From NCBI GenBank assembly GCA_009917455.1, contig QZDS01000016.1, positions 1-64,000 of the forward strand: 64,000 nucleotides of DNA. The letters run 5' to 3'. The notes under the pieces were generated by a model, which saw nothing but the letters and a program-made list of their open reading frames with translations, was not told the DNA's origin and did not search any database. The translations under genes were made by a program, and so were the position numbers. The DNA is from a bacterium 1xD8-48. GTDB lineage: Bacteria > Bacillota > Clostridia > Lachnospirales > Lachnospiraceae. Shown one piece after another: positions 53,759-61,603 of this stretch; position 1 is the stretch's first letter; each line of letters begins with the position of its first letter.

Positions 53759-53895
53759 ATGTAGATGGTTTAAAACATAGCAAGAATGATGAAAAGGCAG
53801 AAAATTCCTTGTGCTACAATATCTCATTAAACCCGTGCTTTGACATTTCGTAATATTAAAAAATGCGGGTGAAAATGAGGAAAGGAGGTCGCAAA

Positions 53896-54783
53896 ATGCA
53901 AGGTCAGACAGTACGCATTGTTTCACAGGCTATCCGCTATATCGAAGAACATCTGCATGAAAAGATGGATTTAGATATGGTGGCATCGGCACTGCACTAT
54001 TCCAAATATCACCTGCATCGGATTTTTACAAAGACCGTCGGCTTGACTATCCATGACTACGCAAAACGGAGGCAGCTTACAGAAGCGGCAAAACTTCTGG
54101 TGTTTTCTGAAAAGCCGATTATTGAGATTGCCCTTATAAGTGGGTATGAAAGCCAGCAGGCATTTACGGATATTTTTAAGGCGATGTATAAGACTTCTCC
54201 TGCGAAATTTCGGGAAACGGAAAACTTTTACCCGTTACAGCTTGAAATCTATCTGAAGGAGGAGTTTGTAAAAATGGATTTGACAAAAGACAATATTAAA
54301 TTTGCCACGCCCGAAGATGCGGATGACTGGATGGAATTGGTAAGCCTTACGATTGACGGGTATCCATGTCTGGATAAGGAAGATTACACCGCAAACCTGC
54401 ATCAGTATATTGCGGATAAAAAGGCTTTGATTTTACGGGATGACGATATGGCTATTGGTGTGATGGGATTTTCGCAAGGCACAGGCAGCATAGACTTTCT
54501 GGCTGTCCATCCACAGTATCGGCATCTTGGCATTACAAAGCTGTTCCTTGATAAGCTGGCAGACGAGCTGCTCTATGGGAAAGAGATTACCTTGACAACA
54601 TACCGTGCAGGCGATAAGGCAGATACGGGCTGGCGGGAAGAATACCGACGTCTTGGATTTGCAGAACGGGAACTGCTTGTGGAATATGGCTACCCGACGC
54701 AGCGTTTCGTGCTTCCACCGAAAAACAAGGAGGAAACAAGGAATGACCGGAACACAGAAAAAACCGTTAGCAGAGGGCTTTAA
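53896..54783 (+). CDS. AraC regulator fused to a GNAT acetyltransferase
   Basis: 295 residues. Residues 1-115 are an AraC double HTH (MDLDMVASALHYSKYHLHRIFTKTVG and IIEIALISGYESQQAFTDIFKA). Residues about 140-275 are a GNAT domain (IKFATPEDADDWMELV, SIDFLAVHPQYRHLGITKLFLDKL, YRRLGFAERE). A regulator joined to an acetyltransferase may sense or modify the drug that the coupled pump exports. ATG 53896 has AAAGGAGGTC upstream. It overlaps the MATE gene by 41 bp. Confidence 0.85.
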   Translation: MQGQTVRIVSQAIRYIEEHLHEKMDLDMVASALHYSKYHLHRIFTKTVGLTIHDYAKRRQLTEAAKLLVFSEKPIIEIALISGYESQQAFTDIFKAMYKTSPAKFRETENFYPLQLEIYLKEEFVKMDLTKDNIKFATPEDADDWMELVSLTIDGYPCLDKEDYTANLHQYIADKKALILRDDDMAIGVMGFSQGTGSIDFLAVHPQYRHLGITKLFLDKLADELLYGKEITLTTYRAGDKADTGWREEYRRLGFAERELLVEYGYPTQRFVLPPKNKEETRNDRNTEKTVSRGL

Positions 54784-56083
54784 CGCCCTATCCCTTATCA
54801 GATTTGCTTTCCCAGCCATGGTGATGATGCTGTTTATGGGATTATACACCATTGTGGACACAATTTTTGTAGCAAGGTTTGTAGACACGAACGCTTTGTC
54901 GTCTATCAATATCGTCTGCCCCGTCATTAATCTGATTGTCGGTCTGGGGACGATGCTTGCGACAGGAGGAAGTGCGGTCGTTGCGAAGAAAATGGGGAGT
55001 GGAAACACAGAGGAAGCCCGAAGCAATTTCATGTTGATTGTTGTGGCAGGGGCGGTTATCGGTCTGCTGATTACAGCGGCAGGGCTTGTCTTTTTGGATG
55101 AAATCATCTGGGGATTGGGGGCGAGTAAAATATTGTTCCCATATTGCAGGGATTATCTGACGATACAGCTCATGTTTGCCGCCTTTAATATGATGCAGGT
55201 GCTGTATCAGAATTTGTTTGTGACGGCGGGGAAGCCGACATTAGGCCTGGTGCTTGCTGTTCTGGCGGGGATTGCCAATATTGTTTTTGATTATGTCTTT
55301 ATCGTTTTACTGCAAATGGGAATCAGGGGAGCTGCTATTGGGACAGGCATCGGATATATGATACCGTCAATTATCGGTACAATATTTTTTCTGATGAAAA
55401 GAAGTGAGCTGCACTTTTGCAAGCCTAAAATGGATGTATCTATTTTGCTGAAAAGCTGTTCCAACGGTGCGTCGGAAATGGTAAGCCAGTGTTCAACTGC
55501 CATAACTACATTTCTGTTTAATGTAACAATGATGAAGTTGCTGGGCGAGGACGGCGTAGCGGCGATTACGGTACTCATCTATTCGCAGTTCCTTTTAACA
55601 ACGCTTTATATCGGCTTTTCTATGGGAACAGCCCCCGTCGTAAGCTATAATTATGGGAGCGGGAATGTAAAACAGCTAAAAAAGACCGTCCGTATTTGTT
55701 TCAGCTTTATAGCGGGGATTTCCATATTTGTATTTCTGCTTTCTTTGCTTGGCGGGGAAAGCATTGCAAAGGTATTTGCCGAGGATAACAGGAATGTTTT
55801 TGAGATTACAAAGAACGGATTTCGCATTTTTTCATTCAGTTTTCTGTTTTCTGGATGCAACATTTTTTCATCCGCTTTATTTACGGCATTGTCCAATGGG
55901 AAAGCATCTGCAATCATATCTTTCCTGCGGACATTTGGATTTATTATGGTGTTCCTTTTGGTATTGCCGGGATTTTTAGAGGTAACGGGCGTATGGCTTG
56001 CAGTACCGTTTGCGGAACTTTTCACGCTTATGCTGACGGTATATCTGATATGCAGGCATCGGAAACAATACAATTATTTCTGA
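54743..56083 (+). CDS. MATE family efflux pump
   Basis: 446 residues with about twelve membrane segments. FNALSLIRFAFPAMVMMLFMGLYTIVDTIFVARFV, GGSAVVAKKMGSGN and GIANIVFDYVFIVLLQMGIRGAAIGTGIGY are MATE hallmarks. It exports cationic drugs or metabolites using Na+ or H+. ATG 54743 follows AAGGAGGAAACAAGG and lies within the end of the AraC-GNAT gene, so both are coupled and the pump is likely controlled by that regulator. Confidence 0.9.
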   Translation: MTGTQKKPLAEGFNALSLIRFAFPAMVMMLFMGLYTIVDTIFVARFVDTNALSSINIVCPVINLIVGLGTMLATGGSAVVAKKMGSGNTEEARSNFMLIVVAGAVIGLLITAAGLVFLDEIIWGLGASKILFPYCRDYLTIQLMFAAFNMMQVLYQNLFVTAGKPTLGLVLAVLAGIANIVFDYVFIVLLQMGIRGAAIGTGIGYMIPSIIGTIFFLMKRSELHFCKPKMDVSILLKSCSNGASEMVSQCSTAITTFLFNVTMMKLLGEDGVAAITVLIYSQFLLTTLYIGFSMGTAPVVSYNYGSGNVKQLKKTVRICFSFIAGISIFVFLLSLLGGESIAKVFAEDNRNVFEITKNGFRIFSFSFLFSGCNIFSSALFTALSNGKASAIISFLRTFGFIMVFLLVLPGFLEVTGVWLAVPFAELFTLMLTVYLICRHRKQYNYF

Positions 56084-56453
56084 AAGAAAGGCAGGCAGGA
56101 AATTGAAACAGACAGAATGGATATTATGCCCTGTCTGGGGGAGCGAAACCCGCATCAGAATAAGGGAGGATACTGCAGCAAGGACACGCCGATTAAAGAC
56201 AGATTTTGCCGAGCAAAAGGCGGAGGAACAAGGGTATAAAGAAATTGTGATATGGGCGTTTTTCCTTTTATAAAAAAAGAGGATATAGCCAGAAACATAG
56301 ATGCAGAGCTGATAAACGTGTGGAAAACCATAGTTTGTTGGCTCTGTTTTTATACAAGCGTAACATCTGATTAAATTATGCAATACCTCTTATTTAAGAT
56401 ATAAAATTTCCTGTTATGAGAGATAAAAACTGAAAATTTCATAAAAATAGGAT
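56084..56453. other. Gap with a degraded KTR gene
   Basis: Holds the KTR relic listed next and then AT-rich sequence up to the promoter of the ABC-F leader. Nothing else supported. Confidence 0.45.
56103..56273 (+). pseudogene. Degraded cysteine-rich KTR protein
   Basis: From TTG 56103, KQTEWILCPVWGSETRIRIRED matches the start of KTR proteins (normally WILCPVCGNKTR..KIRED) but the second Cys is Trp, and the conserved second half with FPLYCPKCKQET is replaced by unrelated sequence. Together with 52407-52577 this suggests one KTR gene was split and scrambled, or two were degraded. Confidence 0.55.
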
Positions 56454-56483
56454 TTGACAAGCTACTGGTTTTCATGCTAAATT
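56454..56483 (+). promoter_or_regulatory. Promoter of the ABC-F leader
   Basis: TTGACA at 56454-56459 and TAAATT at 56478-56483 with an 18-bp spacer, about 30 bp upstream of the leader ATG. Confidence 0.6.
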
Positions 56484-56513
56484 ATTTGTACTAATTTAAA
56501 GGAGAACAGTTTC

Positions 56514-56612
56514 ATGAGCTTTTACATCACAAACGAACTTCCACCTAAAAAGAAAATCAGCTCTGTACAATCAAATCCGATGAAACATTGTACAGAGTAT
56601 AGCGTAATATAA
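56514..56612 (+). CDS. Leader peptide, 32 aa
   Basis: MSFYITNELPPKKKISSVQS and 12 more residues, with AAAGGAGAACAG ideally placed before the ATG. It overlaps two mutually exclusive hairpins and precedes a terminator and the ABC-F gene. It contains Pro-Pro followed by Lys-Lys-Lys, where a ribosome could pause. The likely role is to couple ribosome stalling by an antibiotic to expression of the ABC-F gene, as in other ABC-F resistance genes. Confidence 0.7.
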   Translation: MSFYITNELPPKKKISSVQSNPMKHCTEYSVI

Positions 56613-56632
56613 ACACGTTAGGATTTCATCGG
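56561..56632 (+). promoter_or_regulatory. Alternative RNA hairpins over the leader
   Basis: Stem 1: CTCTGTACAAT (56561-56571) with ATTGTACAGAG (56587-56597). Stem 2: CCGATGAAA, in the loop of stem 1 (56577-56585), with TTTCATCGG (56624-56632). Both cannot form together. Confidence 0.65.
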
Positions 56633-56710
56633 GAAATGCAGCAGTACATGAGAGGGATTTTATATCTTGTTCATATATTGTTTCTTTTCCCGTACAAATT
56701 TGTGTGCAGC

Positions 56711-56744
56711 AGGCTATGGACAGTGTTTTGTCCGTAGCCTTTTG
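56711..56744 (+). terminator. Attenuator terminator ahead of the ABC-F gene
   Basis: AGGCTATGGAC (56711-56721) pairs over 11 bp with GTCCGTAGCCT (56730-56740), then TTTG. It lies between leader and ABC-F gene, so read-through must be regulated for the gene to be expressed. Confidence 0.75.
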
Positions 56745-56875
56745 TTGTATATGGGCTGTTTCCTGCAAGCGGTTTGCGATGGAACGGATATAGCAGAAGG
56801 CATGATACCAAGAGTATCTGACTTCTGCTGTTTTTTTGCCCATTTTGGAAAATCAGACAGGAAAAAGAGAGGAAA

Positions 56876-58417
56876 ATGATTATGAGTTTATTAGAAGTTA
56901 CGGGATTAACACATTCTTTTGGAGAAAATTATCTGTTTAAAAACGCAGATTTTACATTGAACAAAGGGGAGCATATCGGGATTGTCGGTCAGAACGGGGC
57001 AGGAAAAAGCACGTTCATAAAGATTTGCACGGAGCAGCTTATCCCAGACTCTGGCAGGATAGTATGGCAGCCGAACACAAAAACAGGGTATCTCGACCAG
57101 TACGCTCAAATTGAAAAAAGCGTGGCGATGAGGGAGTTCCTGCAATCTGCATTTTCTGGGCTGTATGAGATAGAAAACAGGATGAATGAGCTGTACTGCC
57201 AGTCTGCGGATGGGGATATGGCGAAGCTAAGCACGGCGGCAAGGTATCAGGAAGAATTGGAGCGCAAAGAATTTTATTTGATTGACACAAAGATAGAACA
57301 GGTGGCAACAGGTCTGGGCTTAACGGCAATCGGGTTGGACAGACCAATCGAACAGATGAGCGGCGGGCAGAGGGCAAAGGTCATACTGGCAAAATTACTG
57401 CTTGAAAAGCCAGATATTTTGCTTTTGGACGAGCCGACAAACTTTTTGGACAAAGAACACGTTACATGGCTTGCCGAATATCTTTCCAGCCTGCCAAACG
57501 CTTTTCTGGTAGTATCGCATGACTATGACTTTTTAGAGAAAATATCTACAAGGATATGCGACATTGACAACGAGAAGATTACAAAATATTTTGGCACTTA
57601 TTCAGAGTTCACGAGAAAAAGGGCACTGCTCCGTGAGGATTATATCAGACAGTATGCCGCACAGCAGAAAACAATCAAAAAGACGGAAGAATTTATCCGA
57701 AGGAATATTGCAGGGAGAAAGTCGAAAATGGCTCGTGGCAGGCAGAAACAGCTTGACCGAATGGATAAGATGGAAGCTCTGGAACAGAAAGAAATCAGGC
57801 CGCATTTTCGGTTTGCAGCGCTCCCGCTGACTACGACAGAGCATCTAAAAGTAAAACATCTGGATGTAGGCTACCACTATCCTGTTTTGTCAGACATCAG
57901 CTTTTCCATAAAAGGGGGAGAAAAAATTGTTATGACGGGATTTAACGGCATCGGCAAATCTACCCTGCTAAAAACGCTTATCAGCCAAATACCCTCATTA
58001 AGCGGGAGCTTCCGTTTTTCGGAGCAGGTAAAGATTGGGTATTTTGAGCAGGAGCTGGCATGGACGGATATAGAAAAGACGCCCATTCAGATTGTTTCCG
58101 ATGCTTACCCATCACTTACGATAAAAGACGTGAGAAAGCGTCTTGCAGGCTGCGGCATCTCAGGCAAACACGCCATGCAGAAAATCGGTACTTTGAGCGG
58201 AGGGGAACAGGCAAAGGTTAAAATGTGCCTGCTGATGATGAAGCCGTGCAATTTCCTTATCATGGACGAGCCGACAAACCATCTTGATGCGCTTGCGAAA
58301 GAATCGTTGAAAACCGCACTGGAGGAATTTGAGGGGACAGTGCTATTGGTGTCACATGAAGAAGCGTTTTACCGTGAGTGGACGCAGAAAGTGATAAATA
58401 TAGAGAAGGAAATATAG
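56876..58417 (+). CDS. ABC-F family ribosome-protection-type protein
   Basis: 513 residues with two ABC domains and no membrane segments. First domain: Walker A GQNGAGKST, signature MSGGQRAKV, Walker B LLLDEPTNFLD. An interdomain linker of about 80 basic residues (KTEEFIRRNIAGRKSKMARGRQKQL). Second domain: GFNGIGKST, LSGGEQAKV and FLIMDEPTNHLD. This size and linker resemble antibiotic-resistance ABC-F proteins that dislodge ribosome-targeting drugs. The second Walker A has Ile for the usual Ala or Ser. Control by leader and attenuator supports a resistance role; which drugs is unknown. AGAGAGGAAA precedes the ATG. Confidence 0.9.
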   Translation: MIMSLLEVTGLTHSFGENYLFKNADFTLNKGEHIGIVGQNGAGKSTFIKICTEQLIPDSGRIVWQPNTKTGYLDQYAQIEKSVAMREFLQSAFSGLYEIENRMNELYCQSADGDMAKLSTAARYQEELERKEFYLIDTKIEQVATGLGLTAIGLDRPIEQMSGGQRAKVILAKLLLEKPDILLLDEPTNFLDKEHVTWLAEYLSSLPNAFLVVSHDYDFLEKISTRICDIDNEKITKYFGTYSEFTRKRALLREDYIRQYAAQQKTIKKTEEFIRRNIAGRKSKMARGRQKQLDRMDKMEALEQKEIRPHFRFAALPLTTTEHLKVKHLDVGYHYPVLSDISFSIKGGEKIVMTGFNGIGKSTLLKTLISQIPSLSGSFRFSEQVKIGYFEQELAWTDIEKTPIQIVSDAYPSLTIKDVRKRLAGCGISGKHAMQKIGTLSGGEQAKVKMCLLMMKPCNFLIMDEPTNHLDALAKESLKTALEEFEGTVLLVSHEEAFYREWTQKVINIEKEI

Positions 58418-58456
58418 GTAAAAAGTACATTTGTAAATAGTGTCAGAGGTAAAGGA

Positions 58457-58493
58457 AATCCCGCCAAACCTGCTTTAGTTTGGAGGGATTTTT
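58457..58493 (+). terminator. Rho-independent terminator
   Basis: AATCCCGCCAAAC (58457-58469) pairs with GTTTGGAGGGATT (58478-58490) with one G-A mismatch, then TTT. Confidence 0.8.
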
Positions 58494-58778
58494 ATTGCCT
58501 GCAAATATCAAGCTGTCCAGTGTTCTGTAAAAGCGGCATTAAAGACGATAAAAAAATTTATGAAATAATTGTCTTCCTGCAATGGACGAAGCATTGGCAA
58601 TTAGTATTGGTTTAAACGGATATTCGCAATGCACGATGAAGCAGGGCAGGCTCTCAGCTTCTTTATCTGCTCATGAATGTTGTCCGCTGCATGATGACAG
58701 CGTTCAAAAAAGGATTAGCCCCTCGTTATATGGTACAATCATTCGCTCATACATTGAGAATGAGGGAGGTGTTGCCTG
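58494..58778 (+). other. Short gap with a possible gene relic
   Basis: A 66-codon frame (58582-58782) has no ribosome site; its end, SLYGTIIRSYIENEGGVAC, runs into the next gene's start and may be the tail of a lost mobile-element gene. Not called as a gene. Confidence 0.4.
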
Positions 58779-58964
58779 TTGAAGCATAGAGAATTTAGGT
58801 ATGTTGGCGAGCCTGTTCCAGAATTGAATGAGCAGGAACACGCAGCATTTCTTATGAATTTTCAAAGGTCAATCCTTTTATCATTAGAAAAACGGAATCT
58901 GTTGACCGCATCACAGCGGGAACGCTGTTTGCCTGAGCTTGAAAAACAATATCGTCTAAATTAG
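58779..58964 (+). CDS. Small mobile-element protein, 61 aa
   Basis: Starts at TTG 58779 after GGGAGGTG. KHREFRYVGEPVPELNEQEHAAFLMNFQRSILLSLEKRNLL then ASQRERCLPELEKQY: a helical protein of the kind often found just upstream of serine recombinase genes in Clostridia. The C-terminal helix pair resembles a SHOCT-like oligomerisation motif, but this is uncertain. It ends at a terminator. Confidence 0.65.
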   Translation: MKHREFRYVGEPVPELNEQEHAAFLMNFQRSILLSLEKRNLLTASQRERCLPELEKQYRLN

Positions 58965-58972
58965 AAAAAAGC

Positions 58973-59001
58973 AACGTCAGGCATAACCGCCTGACGTTTT
59001 T
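58973..59001 (+). terminator. Rho-independent terminator
   Basis: AACGTCAGGC (58973-58982) pairs with GCCTGACGTT (58989-58998), followed by TTT. Confidence 0.85.
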
Positions 59002-59105
59002 ACATAATCAAGTGTGAGAATTACAAATTTGCACATTCGATATACTATTTTCAATTAACTATACTGAAAATACGGCAAGGGATTGTCGGGAAAGGAGATA
59101 TTCTT

Positions 59106-60710
59106 ATGTCAATAGATAAATACGAAACACTAAATCAAGAAAGGAAGATACAGCACACAAAGAGAAAGGTTGCCGCATACTGCCGTGTATCTACGGACAA
59201 CGAAGACCAGGCAAATTCATTTGAAAGCCAGCAGCGTTATTTCAGACAATATATAGAACGTAATCCCGATTGGGAGCTTTACGAAGTGTTCGCAGATGAA
59301 GGCATTTCTGGTACGAATACAAAAAAACGGAAAGAATTTAACCGCATGATTGCGTGTGCAAAGAACGGTGATTTTGATTTGATTGTAACAAAAGAAATCT
59401 CCCGTTTTGCGAGAAATACCCTTGATAGTATATTCTATACCCGTGACCTCAAAAAGCACGGCGTGGGTGTTATCTTTATGAATGATAACATCAACACTTT
59501 AGACGGCGATGCAGAGCTTCGCCTTGCCATTATGTCCTCGATTGCACAGGAGGAAAGCCGTAAGACTTCCGAGCGTGTAAAATGGGGGCAGAAACGCCAG
59601 ATGGAGCAGGGAGTTGTGTTCGGGCGGAGTATGCTTGGTTACGATGTGAAAGACGGCAAAATGTATATTAACGAGGATGGGGCGAAGGTTGTCCGTCTTA
59701 TCTTTCACAAGTTTGTAAATGAGGGGAAAGGAACGCATGTGATTGCCCGTGAGCTTCGGGAGGAGGGCATTAAGCCCATGCGTGTAAAAGAATGGCAGAA
59801 CACCGTCATTCTCCGTGTTATCCGCAATGAAAAATACTGCGGTGATCTGGTGCAGAAGAAAACCTATACGCCAGACTTTTTATCCCATGAAAAGAAAGTA
59901 AACCTCGGGCAAGAGGAATTTGTAATCATCAAAGACCATCATGAGCCGATTATCTCACGTGAGCTTTTCAATAGGGCGAACCGCATTTTGGATGAAAAAT
60001 CGCTTTCACAGGAGGGCAAAGCTAAACACAGCAACCGTTATCCATTTTCCGGAAAAATCAAATGCGGATGCTGCGGTTCAAGTTATGTGGCGAGATATAA
60101 AACCCGAAAAAATGGAAGCCGCTATAAGGCGTGGCGGTGTCTTGAAGCTGCAAGACATGGAAGCCCTCATGTGGACAAAGCAGGGAATCAAGTTGGATGC
60201 AGTGGACTTAGCATACGCAACGAAGATGCAATCCACATCATGTACCTTGTCACGAGCAGCTTAAAGTATAATAAGGAGAAAATCACTAATAATTTGCTTG
60301 CTGTTATCAAGTCTGTTATCGCAATGGATACCACAGGTACAGACAGTGAGAAACTAAAATCACAGATAAAAGCCATTGAACAAAAACGCACAAACCTCAT
60401 TGACCTTTATACATCTGGCGATATTACCAGAGATGAATTTTCAGCAGCAAGGGCAAAATGTGAGAATGAGATTGCAGAACTGAAATCCGTTATAGATAGC
60501 ATAGACAAACAAAGAGAGATGATTGAAAAACAGCAAGAGCTTGTTGCTGAAATTGCAGAAGCGATGAATGAGCTTATAAATGGTGTGGAATATGAAGATG
60601 ATTTTTACAAAGAAATCTTAGATAAAATGGTTGTGAATGACAAAGGCCATATTGATGTGTATTTGAACCTGCTCCCCCTCAAATGGAGCTATACGGCTGC
60701 AAAAGCGTAA
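59106..60710 (+). CDS. Large serine recombinase of the cotJC element
   Basis: 534 residues. Resolvase domain about 20-165 with nucleophile Ser29 (AAYCRVSTDNEDQ) and SRFARN; recombinase domain about 185-290 with HVIARELREEGIKPM; zinc ribbon about 318-375 (KCGCCGSSYVARY ... WRCLE ... GCSGLS); coiled coil about 420-500. AAAGGAGATATTCTT precedes the ATG. The stop is 70 bp from the right att junction, as expected for an integrase acting on the adjacent site. It presumably inserted this element into cotJC and could excise it again; a directionality factor was not identified. Confidence 0.93.
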   Translation: MSIDKYETLNQERKIQHTKRKVAAYCRVSTDNEDQANSFESQQRYFRQYIERNPDWELYEVFADEGISGTNTKKRKEFNRMIACAKNGDFDLIVTKEISRFARNTLDSIFYTRDLKKHGVGVIFMNDNINTLDGDAELRLAIMSSIAQEESRKTSERVKWGQKRQMEQGVVFGRSMLGYDVKDGKMYINEDGAKVVRLIFHKFVNEGKGTHVIARELREEGIKPMRVKEWQNTVILRVIRNEKYCGDLVQKKTYTPDFLSHEKKVNLGQEEFVIIKDHHEPIISRELFNRANRILDEKSLSQEGKAKHSNRYPFSGKIKCGCCGSSYVARYKTRKNGSRYKAWRCLEAARHGSPHVDKAGNQVGCSGLSIRNEDAIHIMYLVTSSLKYNKEKITNNLLAVIKSVIAMDTTGTDSEKLKSQIKAIEQKRTNLIDLYTSGDITRDEFSAARAKCENEIAELKSVIDSIDKQREMIEKQQELVAEIAEAMNELINGVEYEDDFYKEILDKMVVNDKGHIDVYLNLLPLKWSYTAAKA

Positions 60711-60753
60711 ACTGTCCACAGGGTAGACCGCTAAAAAAGCTGGGGCCCCTGAG

Positions 60754-60795
60754 ATGGAACATTTCAGGGGCTTCTCTACCTATGTCAGTAAGTAT
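60754..60795. other. Right attachment junction of the cotJC element
   Basis: Element sequence with ATGGAACATTTC (60754-60765), inverted relative to the left arm, ends at CCTA (60779-60782), where cotJC sequence resumes. Confidence 0.85.
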
Positions 60796-60963
60796 AGCGG
60801 CCACTTCATTATAAGGCATGGAATAACGCTGGGAAATATAGCGCATGGATGCGCCGAGCTCTCCGTCAGGCCCGCCGTACTGGGACATAATAACCTGGGC
60901 AATTTTTGCATTGGGTTCTTTAATGTTTACCGGATACTGCAATCTTTTTTCATAACTCCACAT
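60781..60963 (-). pseudogene. cotJC: 5' part of cotJC
   Basis: Codes the first 61 residues of CotJC (MWSYEKRLQYPVNIKEPNAK ... YNEVAAILTDI). Reading on into the element gives a false tail that stops at 60679. It follows cotJB by 3 bp in the cotJ operon. See the 3' part at 50598-51020. Confidence 0.93.
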
Positions 60964-60966
60964 AAA

Positions 60967-61233
60967 TTAACATTCTCCTTCCCATGGCCAGGGCTGGGTT
61001 GCCCATTTCCATTCTTTATCGTTGCAGCCGTCGATATCGCTGATTCTTAAGGGGCCGTATTTTGCCGCATATTCGCGCATTGCCTGGTTTTTCATTCGCA
61101 CATAGTGGGAGAGATAGTCCATAGCCTCTCTGTCGGTGGGATGGGTATCCAGATATTCGTTCATTTCCACAATAACGAAATCAATCACTCCTATGTCATG
61201 AAAAAGCCTGCGCTGTTCGTTTGACATTGTCAT
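60967..61233 (-). CDS. cotJB: Spore coat protein CotJB
   Basis: 88 residues. IDFVIVEMNEYLDTHPTDREAMDYLSHY, then KYGPLRISDID and the end KWATQPWPWEGEC are CotJB hallmarks. ATG 61233 is chosen because AAGGAG abuts an upstream in-frame ATG at 61242. Together with CotJA and CotJC it forms part of the spore coat, made in the mother cell. It overlaps cotJA by 4 bp. Confidence 0.92.
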   Translation of the reverse strand: MTMSNEQRRLFHDIGVIDFVIVEMNEYLDTHPTDREAMDYLSHYVRMKNQAMREYAAKYGPLRISDIDGCNDKEWKWATQPWPWEGEC

Positions 61234-61400
61234 TTCACACATCTCCTTCCTGTAAAGGGTTTTTCAAGCTCGGGGAAAATGGTGCCTGCGTTATAGGCTT
61301 CATCAAGATTTTGAAAAACACTTGTAAGGTGCTGCCAGGGAACATAGGCCATTGCAAGTGGAAACCGGTCAAAATATTCGTTAAAATTGGAATCCTGCAT
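61230..61400 (-). CDS. cotJA: Spore coat-associated protein CotJA
   Basis: 56 residues: FPLAMAYVPWQHLTSVFQNL, then AYNAGTIFPELEKPF. This is the short CotJA pattern (LAMAYVPWQ, GT-FPEL-KPF). GAGAGGA precedes the ATG. First gene of the operon. A sequence CATACTAT about 45 bp upstream resembles a sigma-E -10 element, which would fit mother-cell expression, but no good -35 was seen. Confidence 0.88.
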   Translation of the reverse strand: MQDSNFNEYFDRFPLAMAYVPWQHLTSVFQNLDEAYNAGTIFPELEKPFTGRRCVK

Positions 61401-61603
61401 GATGATCCTCTCATAAATTCAGATTTTATTTAATAATATAGTATGATAGGACTTTTTATGGGTTCACCCTAATCACAAATTTTTCACATTTCCTTTTATA
61501 AAAAAACACATTTAGGCGGTACAGTAGCATGGTAAACCATGGAAAACGTATACATTTGAAAAATGTATGTATTTCCATAATTTTGAAACGGAGGCATCAG
61601 AAG

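Larger units (their letters stand above)
51021..60780. mobile_element. 9.76-kb serine-recombinase element inserted in cotJC
   Basis: Both ends are defined by the interrupted cotJC gene and a shared CCTA (51019-51022 and 60779-60782). The terminal arms carry inverted GAAATGTTCCAT (51034-51045; 60754-60765). The recombinase gene lies at the right end, 70 bp from the junction. Cargo: PadR regulator, unknown protein, KTR and CPBP remnants, decayed MATE and PadR fragments, AraC-GNAT fusion, MATE pump, leader-controlled ABC-F protein and two small proteins. No relaxase is present, so it is not self-mobilising as far as can be seen. Confidence 0.88.
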
